Assembly (NCBI GenBank): GCA_945957605.1 | Contig: CAMFLR010000008.1 | Span: forward strand, 268,240 to 332,239 | Reading direction: 5' to 3' | Source of the DNA: an uncultured Isosphaeraceae bacterium | Lineage (GTDB): Bacteria; Planctomycetota; Planctomycetia; Isosphaerales; Isosphaeraceae | Length of the DNA: 64,000 nucleotides | In this document: piece by piece, positions 55,986-64,000 of the stretch | How positions within the stretch are numbered: the stretch's first letter is position 1 | Layout: each line of letters starts with the position of its first letter | Program-made: the position numbers and the translations under genes | The notes under the pieces: generated by a model | Databases searched by the model: none | Seen by the model: the letters and a program-made list of their open reading frames with translations, nothing else | Told to the model about the DNA's origin: nothing

Positions 55986-56651
55986 TTAAACAGGCGTATG
56001 CGGCAGGTTCACGAGCATCATGTCGAGCTTCGTCCGCACCAGCTTGTAGCCTGCCCGGTAGCGGTATCCCAGCATGAACGGCGGCCAGATCAAATGCACG
56101 ATTTGAATCATCTGGATCGATTGCCACTTGATCGCAGGGTTGTTGGAGGTGATTACATAGGTGCGCACCGCCCAGAATCCCACGGCGAGAGCGATGAGCG
56201 ACACCGCCTGAAGCGTCCACGCGGCGCGTAGAAACGTGTTCAGTGCCGGGTAATCGACCGCGTAATCGAGCGTTGTTTGATGGGAACCCTTGCCCACAAG
56301 CACGATCTCGCCGCGCGGTTTGTTGGCGTCGGCTGCGGTCCGAAACGTGATCCGCTGGTCGCTGCGTTCGAGAATCTGCACCGGCGAGGCCGGCAAAACG
56401 CCATCTCTGGCCAGGACGGAAGCCAGCCGCCGCGAGTTATCGCGAAAATCTCCTTCAACCTCTGCAGCACCAACGATGCGCGTCGCACTGGCATCAAACG
56501 TCGGAATAACGGGCGCAGGATCGAGTTCGTCGTAGACCCGGCGCGCGGCGACGACGGGGCTGTTCACGAGGTATCGGAACGAGAAGAGCCAGACGGTTGC
56601 CGCGATTGCGGTGATCACCACGAGGATCAGCAAGGCTGGACTTGTTACCAT
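55986..56651 (-). CDS. Membrane protein of unknown function
   Basis: About 221 residues with one N-terminal membrane helix (about 8-28), a soluble extracytoplasmic region of about 110 residues, then two further helices (LQAVSLIALAVGFWAV and IQMIQIVHLIWPPFMLGYRY). The ATG at 56651 has no clear ribosome site; a TTG at 56687 is possible. No family is recognised. The gene is divergent from the PIG-L deacetylase gene, whose start lies 54 bases away, so the two probably share a regulatory region. It lies 61 bases upstream of the beta-rich exported protein on the same strand. Confidence 0.65.
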   Translation of the reverse strand: MVTSPALLILVVITAIAATVWLFSFRYLVNSPVVAARRVYDELDPAPVIPTFDASATRIVGAAEVEGDFRDNSRRLASVLARDGVLPASPVQILERSDQRITFRTAADANKPRGEIVLVGKGSHQTTLDYAVDYPALNTFLRAAWTLQAVSLIALAVGFWAVRTYVITSNNPAIKWQSIQMIQIVHLIWPPFMLGYRYRAGYKLVRTKLDMMLVNLPHTPV

Positions 56652-56704
56652 TTGTGCGATCTTGCCGACTTCGCGGCGGTGAAACAACTCCCTGGAGGTG
56701 AAGC

Positions 56705-57583
56705 ATGGGGCGATTCGCGTGCGTGGCGATTTTATTGTCCGCCGGATTTCTTACACAGCACATCGAAGCGGCCGAACCGCTTCGGATCATCGTCTTCGGC
56801 GCCCATCCCGATGACTGCGAACTCGACGCCGGCGGGACCGCCGCGCGCTGGGTGAAGGCTGGCTACAAGGTGAAGTTCGTCAGCGTCACCAACGGCGACA
56901 TCGGGCATCACGAATTGGCTGGCGCGATTCTCGCACGCCGTCGTACTGCCGAGGTGCAGGCAGCCGCAAAGATTCTGGGAATCGAGACTGAAGTGCTCGA
57001 CAATCACGACGGCGAATTGATGCCGACGCTCGAAAACCGCAAGGAAATCACCAAGCGGATCCGTCAGTGGAATGCCGACGTCGTTATCGGCCCGCGCCCG
57101 AACGATTATCACCCCGATCATCGCTACACCGGCATCCTACTCCAGGATTCGGCGTTCATGGTGACCGTGCCGAGCTTCTGCCCCGACGTGCCTGCGCTTC
57201 GGAAGAACCCAGTCTTCATGTACACAGAAGATTCGTTCCAGAAGCCGAACCCGTTCGTGCCCGACGTCGTTGTGTCGATCGACCCTGTTTTCGAGACCAA
57301 AGTCGCAGCAATCGACGTGCTCGAGTCGCAGTTTTATGAGTGGAACCCGTGGCTCGCAGGCTACTTGAATGAGGTGCCCAAGGATAAGGCCGAACGCAAG
57401 GTTTGGCTGGGAAAGCGGCTCGCGTCGCGGTATGGATCGACCGCCAATCGCTTCCGGGCGAAACTGGTTGAACAACTCGGCGAAGAGGCGGGGAAGGCTG
57501 TGAAAACGGCCGAGGCGTTCGAGGTTTGCGAGTACGGCTCGCAACCAAGCAAGGCCGAATTGAAGGTGATATTCCCCTGGTGA
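56705..57583 (+). CDS. PIG-L/LmbE-family deacetylase, secreted
   Basis: The 292-residue product has a signal peptide (VAILLSAGFLTQHIEA) and the PIG-L core: VFGAHPDDCELDAGGTA with the metal-binding His/Asp/Asp, and DYHPDHRYTG with the third His. Known role: zinc-dependent deacetylation of N-acetylglucosamine-type groups, as in LmbE, MshB and PIG-L. A perfect GGAGGTG ribosome site lies before ATG 56705. Since it is exported, likely substrates are cell-envelope or extracellular amino sugars. It is divergent from an unknown membrane protein and converges on a GT-C-like gene. Confidence 0.92.
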   Translation: MGRFACVAILLSAGFLTQHIEAAEPLRIIVFGAHPDDCELDAGGTAARWVKAGYKVKFVSVTNGDIGHHELAGAILARRRTAEVQAAAKILGIETEVLDNHDGELMPTLENRKEITKRIRQWNADVVIGPRPNDYHPDHRYTGILLQDSAFMVTVPSFCPDVPALRKNPVFMYTEDSFQKPNPFVPDVVVSIDPVFETKVAAIDVLESQFYEWNPWLAGYLNEVPKDKAERKVWLGKRLASRYGSTANRFRAKLVEQLGEEAGKAVKTAEAFEVCEYGSQPSKAELKVIFPW

Positions 57584-57646
57584 AGTGGCGTCATGTCATT
57601 GAGGCACTGGCGGAGATCTCCATGTCTCCGCCAGTCTCTGCGAATG

Positions 57647-59080
57647 TTACTTCGGCTTGCGCAAGTTCTTGAACGGTTCCCAGGGTTTGACACCCTCTTT
57701 CAGGCAGCGAGCCAATTCATTATCCGACCAGTCCCAGACGCGTGACGGCTGACGGTCGACGTCGACGGGACTCACGCACCAGCTACTCGGATAACAAAAC
57801 GCGCCGATGGATTGAGCCGCGATTGCGAAGATGACCGAGACAGCACTGACGGCAACGAGTGGCCGGCAGCGTTCCTTGGCCCATTCGAGCGTGAAACCGA
57901 AGAAAACCGCAAAGATCGGCACGCATTCTGTCCAGTACCGCGGGCCGAACGAGTGGCCGGCCCACCAGACGGAGTATTTGGAAAAGATCACGAGATTGAC
58001 GGCGATTGCGCCGAGCATCCACGGGCCAAGCGGCCATTCACGTACGCGTCGAAATGTGAATGGAAGGGTAATTAGCGCGAGGAAAACCCACGGGCTGAAG
58101 GTGAAGAGTCCGCGATTTGGACTGAAGAGCGTGCCAAGAAATCCCACCAGGAACGGGGCCGACCACGTTCCCGAAACGTTGTGTTTCATGGCGTGGTAAG
58201 TTTCAATTTGTGGCAAACCTCCCATCAATGAATCAAAAAACCAAATGTTATAGGAAATCAAAGCGCCGGCAAGTAACAGGGGAATTGGCAGAAACCAAAG
58301 TAGCAATCTTGATCGTTCCTGTGCGACCCGGCAAGTAATCGCGATGGCAAAAACCAGATCGAGCGATCGGCAGCAAACCATCACGCCCGTGGCTGCTCCG
58401 GCGAGAACCAGATTCGTTTTTGAAGAGGGTTTTGAAGAGAGCAAATACAGTGCAATCACGAGCATCAGAGTCGCGGGGCCGTGTTCCCACATTGCCTGGC
58501 TGGCGACGACCCACAGATCAGATCCGAGCGCTGCGGCGAGAGTGACCACCGTAGCGAATCGACCGACGCCCAGTCGTTTGAGGAGACGATGCAAGAAGAC
58601 GGCTGTGAGGGCAGTGATACACGCGGCCGCGACCTTGGCCATTCGCCTGGCATGCAGAAAGACAAAGGGCGCCGAGTTATTCCAGGTGGGATTTGTTCGA
58701 TCCAGCACCACCATTTGAACCGCGACAAACGGCAAGGCGACAAGTGCAGGCCCGATCGAATATCGCGAGATCATATGCCCGCGCGAGCGAGCCATCCACC
58801 AGCCTTCCTGGTCGTTCGGGCCCTGAGTCCCGCCGCTGGTCAAAAAATCGTTGAACTCGTCGAGATAAGGTCCGTGTCCCCTGAGAATCGTAACCGGCAA
58901 CAATTGCGACGGGACGACGTCTTCGGTTTCGATCGGGTCGAGGCGATTGCTGAGATAGATTCCACCAACGGCAATGCCGATGAGGATCGACCAGATCCAT
59001 CCGCCCTTGATTGGGGCTAGCGCCGGTGGAGATTGTTCAGCCTTGGGCCAAACCCGCGCAAGAAAAGATGAAATCGCCAT
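57647..59080 (-). CDS. GT-C-like polytopic membrane glycosyltransferase
   Basis: About 477 residues, ten to twelve hydrophobic segments, with an acidic first loop (DPIETEDVVPSQLLPVTIL) as in GT-C transferases, and a central GHMISRYSIGPAL block. The C-terminal third has KYSVWWAGHSFGPRYW, a phrase found in many uncharacterised bacterial relatives of GT39/mannosyltransferases. Known role of the class: transfer of sugars from polyprenyl phosphates to proteins or glycans outside the inner membrane. ATG 59080 is used. It lies downstream on the same strand from a short exported protein (59268-59777). The donor sugar is unknown. Confidence 0.75.
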   Translation of the reverse strand: MAISSFLARVWPKAEQSPPALAPIKGGWIWSILIGIAVGGIYLSNRLDPIETEDVVPSQLLPVTILRGHGPYLDEFNDFLTSGGTQGPNDQEGWWMARSRGHMISRYSIGPALVALPFVAVQMVVLDRTNPTWNNSAPFVFLHARRMAKVAAACITALTAVFLHRLLKRLGVGRFATVVTLAAALGSDLWVVASQAMWEHGPATLMLVIALYLLSSKPSSKTNLVLAGAATGVMVCCRSLDLVFAIAITCRVAQERSRLLLWFLPIPLLLAGALISYNIWFFDSLMGGLPQIETYHAMKHNVSGTWSAPFLVGFLGTLFSPNRGLFTFSPWVFLALITLPFTFRRVREWPLGPWMLGAIAVNLVIFSKYSVWWAGHSFGPRYWTECVPIFAVFFGFTLEWAKERCRPLVAVSAVSVIFAIAAQSIGAFCYPSSWCVSPVDVDRQPSRVWDWSDNELARCLKEGVKPWEPFKNLRKPK

Positions 59081-59267
59081 GGAGAGTGCAGGTCCGTGCC
59101 CGATAATGCCTGATCCAAAACAGAATCGCTCCAGAGTATATAACGGCGATTCGCCAGACAATTGGCTTACGGTATTGCTGTCAATCTCGCACGCATGATT
59201 CAGAATTGGCTATGAGTGTTGTTGAGAATTGAACAATTCTGGGCTTTTACTTGCCGTGAAAGCTTTG

Positions 59268-59777
59268 CTAATCGCTGGCTCCGCGAACTTCGATCAGCCT
59301 TTCGAGCAACCAGTTGAGGTTGTAGTTGGATTCTTGGCCCGTAAAAAAGTCGCGAACATGGATTTCATCGGTCGGACGATAGACTTCGTCATAATGACGA
59401 GCGCCCGGTGATTGCTGGGAATACTCGTCCCAGATCCATGCGATCGAGTTCAGATCGACGTCGGAATTGAGGCGTTGGTCAAACTCGTTGAGAAAGGAAA
59501 CACGGTCGTCGGGGTTCCAGTCGCCGATGGTGCCGTAGTTTGCGTGGAGATTCCAGGTCCAATGCAGGCAGTAGGCCCACTGCGCGTGGCTGATGCCTGG
59601 TGGACAGCGATCGGCCAGCATGACGATGCGGTTTTCGACGTCGCGATACCAGGCGCGATGAGATTGGAGAGCCCAAGCATAGATACCGCCTGAAGCGGCG
59701 AGCGTGGAGATCGCGACGAATAGGCCGGCTCGCAGGATGAGTCGGCGCGTGTGCTTTCCTGGGAGGAGCGATCGCAT
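59268..59777 (-). CDS. Exported or membrane-anchored protein of unknown function
   Basis: The 169-residue product has one hydrophobic segment (about residues 15-35, ILRAGLFVAISTLAASGGIY) as a signal anchor, and a soluble part rich in Trp, Asp and Tyr. The phrases WAYCLHWTWNLHANYG and WDEYSQQSPGARHYDEVY, with the ending NLNWLLERLIEVRGASD, are distinctive, but I recognise no family. ATG 59777 is used; the frame is open upstream to 59846. It sits upstream of the GT-C-like gene on the same strand, with a 187-base gap. Confidence 0.6.
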   Translation of the reverse strand: MRSLLPGKHTRRLILRAGLFVAISTLAASGGIYAWALQSHRAWYRDVENRIVMLADRCPPGISHAQWAYCLHWTWNLHANYGTIGDWNPDDRVSFLNEFDQRLNSDVDLNSIAWIWDEYSQQSPGARHYDEVYRPTDEIHVRDFFTGQESNYNLNWLLERLIEVRGASD

Positions 59778-60001
59778 TGATCTGCCCTCACAAACCAGAT
59801 TCGGGATGGATTGAGACGTTGGTCGGACCGCGCTTCCGGCGGCCACTGCCGTGAAATGCTGGAAATGATCACTTACGATTATGCACGCTATTCGACGAAC
59901 GTGCGCACCGCAAGTGAGCGGATTCTGGCGCCACTTCGTTGCGAATTGTTGGACCGCTCCTAGTAGTCGTCTCTGTGAGACCCACCTGGCGGACTCGGCG
60001 C

Positions 60002-60253
60002 ATGCTGACAGCCGTTGCCATCTGCGCCCTGATCTTTTGGGCGATCAGGGACGCGGTTGATGCGATGGCCATGATCGGGATTGTCGCGCCGGCGATTCTG
60101 GCGAAACTCATTATCGCTCACCTGAACAAGCCGCTATCTGGCTGCGACCTTCGGAACGACTACACGACGCGCGATAGAATTCTGCTCACGCTTGTTCTGG
60201 GAGCAATTGCGTGGCCATTTACGATCTGGTTCTGGACATTGTCGCAAGTATAA
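60002..60253 (+). CDS. Small membrane protein
   Basis: The 83-residue product has hydrophobic stretches at about residues 3-33 and 62-80, separated by a polar loop (CDLRNDYTTRDR). The start at ATG 60002 is inferred from the onset of the hydrophobic segment; no strong ribosome site is visible and longer in-frame starts exist. No function is recognised. It ends 47 bases before the hairpin at 60300, which lies between it and a convergent lipoprotein gene. Confidence 0.5.
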   Translation: MLTAVAICALIFWAIRDAVDAMAMIGIVAPAILAKLIIAHLNKPLSGCDLRNDYTTRDRILLTLVLGAIAWPFTIWFWTLSQV

Positions 60254-60299
60254 AAGTGCCCGTTTGATCGGAAAGATGCCCGGTTCCCTGAAAACGAAA

Positions 60300-60332
60300 C
60301 AAGCCCTCCAGGCATTGCGCCGGGAGGGCTTG
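60300..60332 (-). terminator. Hairpin terminator for the minus-strand lipoprotein gene
   Basis: CAAGCCCTCC (60300-60309) pairs perfectly with GGAGGGCTTG (60323-60332). On the minus strand the stem is followed by TTTCGTTTTC, a T-rich tract, so it can end transcripts of the gene at 60373-60981, 40 bases after its stop. On the plus strand there is no T-run. Confidence 0.75.
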
Positions 60333-60372
60333 GAACTGCGTTTGAGTCGGTCAAACGAGTCTTGGACTCAGA

Positions 60373-60981
60373 TCATGGGGGTGTCGCGGCGTTGGCGGGG
60401 CCAGCGGCGCGGCGGAGGTGATCCTTGTCGATGTACACCACTTCAACACGAGCCTTGCGGTGGTTGAACGGAATGGGGTAGTCCGACCAGTAGAGCTCGT
60501 CGAAGTAGACGGTGCACTTGTAGTGGCAGTGAACCAGCTGGCAGGGACCGGCGAGGGGGTAGATCTTGACCGGATCGACCTTTTCGCCAATCTTTTCGAT
60601 GAGGAAGCGGCAGTTGTTCCGCTGAGTCTCGTAGAACGGCGGCGAGCCGTTACGGAACTTGGGAATCTTCTCAAACACTTCGTACTCGGTCGGCGGGTCG
60701 AGGCATGTCGGCGGGGCGAACTCACCCGGAATCGGGTCGAGAATCGGCACGCGGTCGCGTTCTTCACGCTTCATGTCGTTTTCGAGCCGTTGCTGCTGCG
60801 ACGGCAGAATCGGCCAGGCAAACGACCAGCCCGTTACGTGGAGCGGCGAGATGTTGCGGAAAACATACGACAGTCCGCAGCCCGCCATGTTCGTCGAGAA
60901 GACTGCCAACAGGGCACCCGTCAGCAGGCCGCGAACCCAGCGCGGGGCTTTGGGGCCCTGGTGCCGCGCGGATCGGGTCAT
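60373..60981 (-). CDS. Putative lipoprotein with aromatic, Cys-containing C-terminal region
   Basis: The 202-residue product has a lipoprotein signal with MAGC (lipobox, residues about 32-35). The mature part contains a Pro-rich stretch (PILDPIPGEFAPPTCLDPP) and a domain with CQLVHCHYKCTVYFDELYWS, a cluster of Cys and His that could bind metal or form disulfides. ATG 60981 has AAGGAGG about nine bases upstream. I cannot name the family. The next gene upstream, at 61178, is divergent. A hairpin terminator lies 40 bases after its stop. Confidence 0.72.
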   Translation of the reverse strand: MTRSARHQGPKAPRWVRGLLTGALLAVFSTNMAGCGLSYVFRNISPLHVTGWSFAWPILPSQQQRLENDMKREERDRVPILDPIPGEFAPPTCLDPPTEYEVFEKIPKFRNGSPPFYETQRNNCRFLIEKIGEKVDPVKIYPLAGPCQLVHCHYKCTVYFDELYWSDYPIPFNHRKARVEVVYIDKDHLRRAAGPANAATPP

Positions 60982-61177
60982 GGTATTTCCCCTCCTTGGG
61001 AACGTGCGCAAACGGGCCGAGGGGCAACTCCCACCCCACCGGCGACGGCACCGGGGACGCGACCTGCCGGATTGTGTACGATGGAACATCCCATCGCACC
61101 GGTAACCCAGCCGTCGTCTCCGGTCATGTGCTTGTGTTATCGAACGCGTCATGGTCTGCGTGTGAGGATTTTTCGGG

Positions 61178-62008
61178 ATGCGGCGTCAAATTCCTCTTGT
61201 CAGTCGCCGTGCTTGCCTCGTTTTCCTTGCCGCCTGCCCTTTCAGCGCCGGGTTTGCTCCCCCTGCGCAGGTGGCTGCACCGCCAAAACCCCCAACATCC
61301 AAATCATCGGCCGACCTTGCCCGCGACCTCGCGGATCTCTCGCATCCCGACAAAGATCGTCGCGGATCCGCCGCCGTCCGCCTCGGCCGCCGCGGTACCA
61401 AAGCGGCGAGCGCAGTCCCCAGGCTTGCGCAGATTACGTTAACTGACTCATCCTCTGAAGTTCGCGGTTATGCGGCCAGTGCGCTCGGGGCGATCGGGCC
61501 GGCGGCTGAAGCGGGGGTTGATGCACTCGCCAAGGCGACAAACGATGTCGAAGGAGCTGTCGCGCGGCGAGCGATTGTGGCAATTGGCGAAATCGGCCCG
61601 AAAGCGATTCGCGCCCTGCCCGTCTTGAGGCGCCGTCTGAATGATCAAGACGCCTACATGCGACGGATCGCCGCCCGAGCACTCGGCGGACTGGCCGAAG
61701 CCGCCGAACCGGCGACGGAAGAACTAATATCACGCATGTTCAACGACGACGACCCGGTCGTCTGCCGAGAAGCAGCGCATGCCCTGGGAGAGATTGGCCG
61801 GCCGGTGGCTCGAGTGGTTTCGGCGCTCAGTGAGGTGATCTCCGACGAAAACGCAGCTCCAGGAACGCGGTTCGCGGCGGTAACGGCTGTTGGCGAGATT
61901 GGGCCCAAGGCGAAATCGGCGGCCTCGGCACTGAAGGAAGTGATCGAAGAAGACGACGCCAATCTGGCGATGGCTGCAAAAATTGCGCTCAAGGCGATAT
62001 CCCGTTGA
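61178..62008 (+). CDS. HEAT-repeat protein, exported
   Basis: The 276-residue protein has a signal-like N-terminus (ACLVFLAACPFSAGFA), an Ala/Pro linker and about six HEAT repeats of the form AVRLGRRGTKAASAVPRLAQ, SALGAIGPAAEAGVDALAKA, AIGEIGPKAIRALPVLRRRL and ALGEIGRPVARVVSALSEVI. Repeats are about 36-38 residues and end with short loops. Such scaffolds bind partner proteins; a partner is not evident. It is divergent from the lipoprotein gene at 60981 (196-base gap) and followed by the broken TPR gene 117 bases downstream. Probably periplasmic. Confidence 0.82.
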   Translation: MRRQIPLVSRRACLVFLAACPFSAGFAPPAQVAAPPKPPTSKSSADLARDLADLSHPDKDRRGSAAVRLGRRGTKAASAVPRLAQITLTDSSSEVRGYAASALGAIGPAAEAGVDALAKATNDVEGAVARRAIVAIGEIGPKAIRALPVLRRRLNDQDAYMRRIAARALGGLAEAAEPATEELISRMFNDDDPVVCREAAHALGEIGRPVARVVSALSEVISDENAAPGTRFAAVTAVGEIGPKAKSAASALKEVIEEDDANLAMAAKIALKAISR

Positions 62009-62125
62009 TTCGCTGACGGATCCGTGGCGTTTATGGCAACTTATGCGTTGCTCGTTTCGGCGATCGGCGATATGCTTCGCGCCGACAATTCCAATGCACC
62101 ATCGGCTGACGCGAGGGATCGTGCA

Positions 62126-63802
62126 ATGAACGCAATGCGCCGTTACGCGTATATGGTTGCTTTGACCCTGTTCGCACTGAGCCCACTCAAAGCCGAAGAC
62201 CCTCCAACGCCAATTGTCATCAATTCCAAGGCTCATCCCAAACCCTCGATCTCTGTCGACGCTCGTTCCGACGTGTCGGCCCACATCGATCCTTCGAAGT
62301 TGATAGACCTGAAAGTGCTCTTTTGCCTTGTCGATGCGAAGGGCGAATGGCTGAAGATGATTTCGGATGTCAAAAGTGTTCCAAGGTGGATTCACGCCAG
62401 CGGCATTACTCGTTACGACGATGCAGTGTCGTTTTACTCCAAACTGATCGCGGCAAGTCCCGAGGCCGAGCTTTTTCGGCGTCGGGGCGAGGTCCATCGC
62501 GAGCACGGTGAATTGGATCTAGCTCTTGCTGATCTCGATGAATCCATTCGCCTCGATTCCAATACCGCCGGATCTTATCATGCTCGAGGGCAGATCTACG
62601 CCGTAAAAGACCTTCATTTGAAGGCAATCGAGGATCTTTCCAACGCGATTCGCCTGAACCCGCGAGAGGAATGGGGTTACCTTGATCGCGCGCGAGTGCA
62701 TCAGCGATTGCGGAAGTTTGATGCTGCTACCAGCGACTGCACTCAAGCCATTGAGATAAATCCGAAGCGCGAATTCGGATATCAGCTCCGCGCCGCTATC
62801 TCGATCGAAGATGCCAAATACGACAATGCGATCGCCGACTTCGGCCGTGCGCTTCAAATTGACCCCAATTCGACGAATTCGCTCGTTGGCCGTGGCCTTG
62901 CGTGGGGTGAGAAAGGCGAGTTCGAGAACACAATTCTCGACTGTAGCCAGGCGATTCGATTCGATCCCCGGTGCGCAATTGCCTACAAGGAAAGCGCGAT
63001 CGCGTGGCTGCACAAGGAAGACTTCGCACGCTCGCTCACTAACATTGCTGCGGCGTTTCAGCTCGACCCAGAAGTAAAACCAAGTCCGCAAGTGGGACTG
63101 GAGTTTTTTCAGGCGGCTAAGCGGTGGATGAAAGAGCTTGATTTTGAAAAGGCGTTTGAAGCTTGTACAGTCGCGATTCGACTAGCACCCGAGCACGCGC
63201 CCGTCTATCAAGCACGCGGAATGATTTACCTTTTGCGTCAAGAACACCGAAATGCCGCGGCAGATTTTGAGCACGCGATTCGGTTCGCCACGACTTCCGC
63301 ACAAAAGGCGTCGATTCATATCAAACTTGCGATGGCGCTATCAGGACTCAAGGAATAGGATCGGGCCATCGCTGAAGCCAGTGCGGCGATTCGTATCAGT
63401 AAAGAGGAGGACGATTATTACACGCGAGGTCGCATATTTGTGGATGCACATCAATATGCCAAGGCGCGTCATGATTTTGAAACCGTGTTGGAATTGAACC
63501 ATAAATCCATCGGCGCGATGACGAATCTGGCGACGCTCCTTGCCGCCTGTCCCGATCCTGCAGTGAGAGACGGAAAGAAGGCATTGTCGCTCGCGAATCG
63601 TGCATGCGAGTTGAGGAACACGCCGGATGAACTCGCCCTTCATGCACTGGCGGCCGCTCAGGCGGAGCTTGGCGATTTCGCGAGTGCCGTTTCGTGGCAG
63701 GAAAAGGCGAACGCGACGACGTTTCCGCCTGAATTGCGAGCCGAAGGCGCAACACGACTGGCACTCTACAAAAGCCGGCGGCCATATCGGCTGGGACAGT
63801 GA
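62126..63802 (+). pseudogene. TPR-repeat protein gene interrupted by one in-frame amber codon
   Basis: The gene starts at 62126 (GAGGG eight bases upstream) and codes for a signal peptide and TPR repeats such as AEAELFRRRGEVHREHGELDLA-like and YQLRAAISIEDAKYDNAIAD. The frame ends at TAG (63356-63358) after SGLKE, and the same frame continues immediately with DRAIAEASAAIRISKEEDDY and further TPRs to 63802, ending ARLALYKSRRPYR-like, the usual C-terminus of planctomycete TPR proteins. One substitution (for example TAC/TAT to TAG) would restore a 558-residue protein. Either it is inactivated, or a suppressed stop, or a sequencing error. No alternative start after the stop has a good ribosome site. 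Confidence 0.85.
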
Positions 63803-63832
63803 ACCAGCAGATAACTCGGTGTTCGAAACGCA

Positions 63833-63869
63833 CCGAGGCCGCGACGAAGAGGGATCGTCGCGGCCTCGG
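63833..63869. terminator. Strong hairpin between convergent genes
   Basis: CCGAGGCCGCGACGA (63833-63847) pairs perfectly over 15 bases with TCGTCGCGGCCTCGG (63855-63869), loop AGAGGGA. It lies 31 bases after the TPR gene end and before the end of the minus-strand gene. No T-run follows on the plus strand, so termination may depend on the stem alone or on Rho. Confidence 0.6.
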
Positions 63870-63901
63870 ATTCGATTTCGTGTCGCTTCAGACGGTATCG
63901 C

Positions 63902-64000
63902 TTAGTAAGCGAAGATGCCGAAGGGATACGGGGTGAAGAACGGGCGGGTGTAGTGCTTCTTGAAGTCGAGCCACCAGATTCCGTCGTCCCAGCGGAGGGT
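63902..64000 (-). CDS. C-terminal end of an aromatic-rich protein, cut by the window edge
   Basis: Only the last 32 residues are inside the window. They read DGIWWLDFKKHYTRPFF in the middle and end PFGIFAY before TAA (63902-63904). The density of Trp, Tyr and Phe is unusual. The piece is too short to assign a family; it could be an outer-membrane or surface protein with an aromatic C-terminus, in which a final aromatic residue is common. The convergent TPR gene ends 99 bases away, with a strong hairpin between. Confidence 0.6.
   Translation of the reverse strand, partial: TLRWDDGIWWLDFKKHYTRPFFTPYPFGIFAY

Overview
The window is a gene-dense chromosomal stretch of a bacterium that looks like a member of the Planctomycetota (probably class Planctomycetia). 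The evidence is two DUF1559 prepilin-like proteins, each paired with a small lipoprotein, plus a formylglycine-type sulfatase, many signal-peptide or lipobox proteins of planctomycete type, HEAT and TPR proteins, and frequent GTG/TTG starts. I see no tRNA, rRNA, CRISPR array, insertion sequence or phage gene, and no gap between genes exceeds about 300 bases.

Layout. 1-5321: a sodium:solute symporter (cut by the window edge) overlaps a fused serine-hydrolase/NamZ-type exo-muramidase gene, which looks like a peptidoglycan-recycling pair; a sulfatase follows. 5328-13893: a YfhO-like membrane protein, two DUF1559 plus lipoprotein pairs, an SPFH protein, a dual-specificity phosphatase and a VOC protein. 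13985-19506: an exported degenerate HAD protein, an acyl-carrier-like protein of permuted layout behind a HEAT-repeat gene, an esterase, and a class I xylose isomerase. 19545-29117: an M3 oligopeptidase, a 1073-residue unknown membrane protein, an S10-like carboxypeptidase, RidA, QueC and a leucine-rich-repeat protein. 29269-36817: a lipoprotein, a zinc-ribbon GTPase, a FetAB-type ABC exporter, a degenerate PfkB-like protein, an MBL hydrolase and a Rieske protein.

37030-45788: an NHL-repeat lipoprotein, then a co-directional MoxR-type cluster. It holds a VWA/GATase-like giant, a MoxR AAA+ ATPase, a small membrane protein, DUF58, a 46-residue membrane peptide and a BatA-like VWA protein. MoxR proteins are thought to act as chaperones for VWA partners, so this is probably one membrane-associated machine. 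45792-52598: a metallophosphoesterase coupled to a sensor with two receiver domains, an isochorismatase-like hydrolase with an alanine-glyoxylate-type aminotransferase, and a coiled-coil membrane protein behind a dyad-flanked promoter.

52747-64000: a diadenylate cyclase with an extra N-terminal domain, exported and membrane proteins, a PIG-L deacetylase, a GT-C-like membrane protein, a HEAT protein, a TPR gene broken by one in-frame stop, and the tail of a tyrosine/phenylalanine/tryptophan-rich protein at the right edge.

Genes sit closely, with ATGA/GTGA overlaps (1359, 32359, 46985) indicating translational coupling, and several convergent pairs overlap at their 3' ends. All functional calls come from motifs read by eye; no database search was run. 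The observations most worth following are the AmiE/NamZ-like fusion, the permuted acyl-carrier-like protein, the MoxR cluster with its two tiny membrane proteins, the diadenylate cyclase with an RHE motif, and the amber-split TPR gene.
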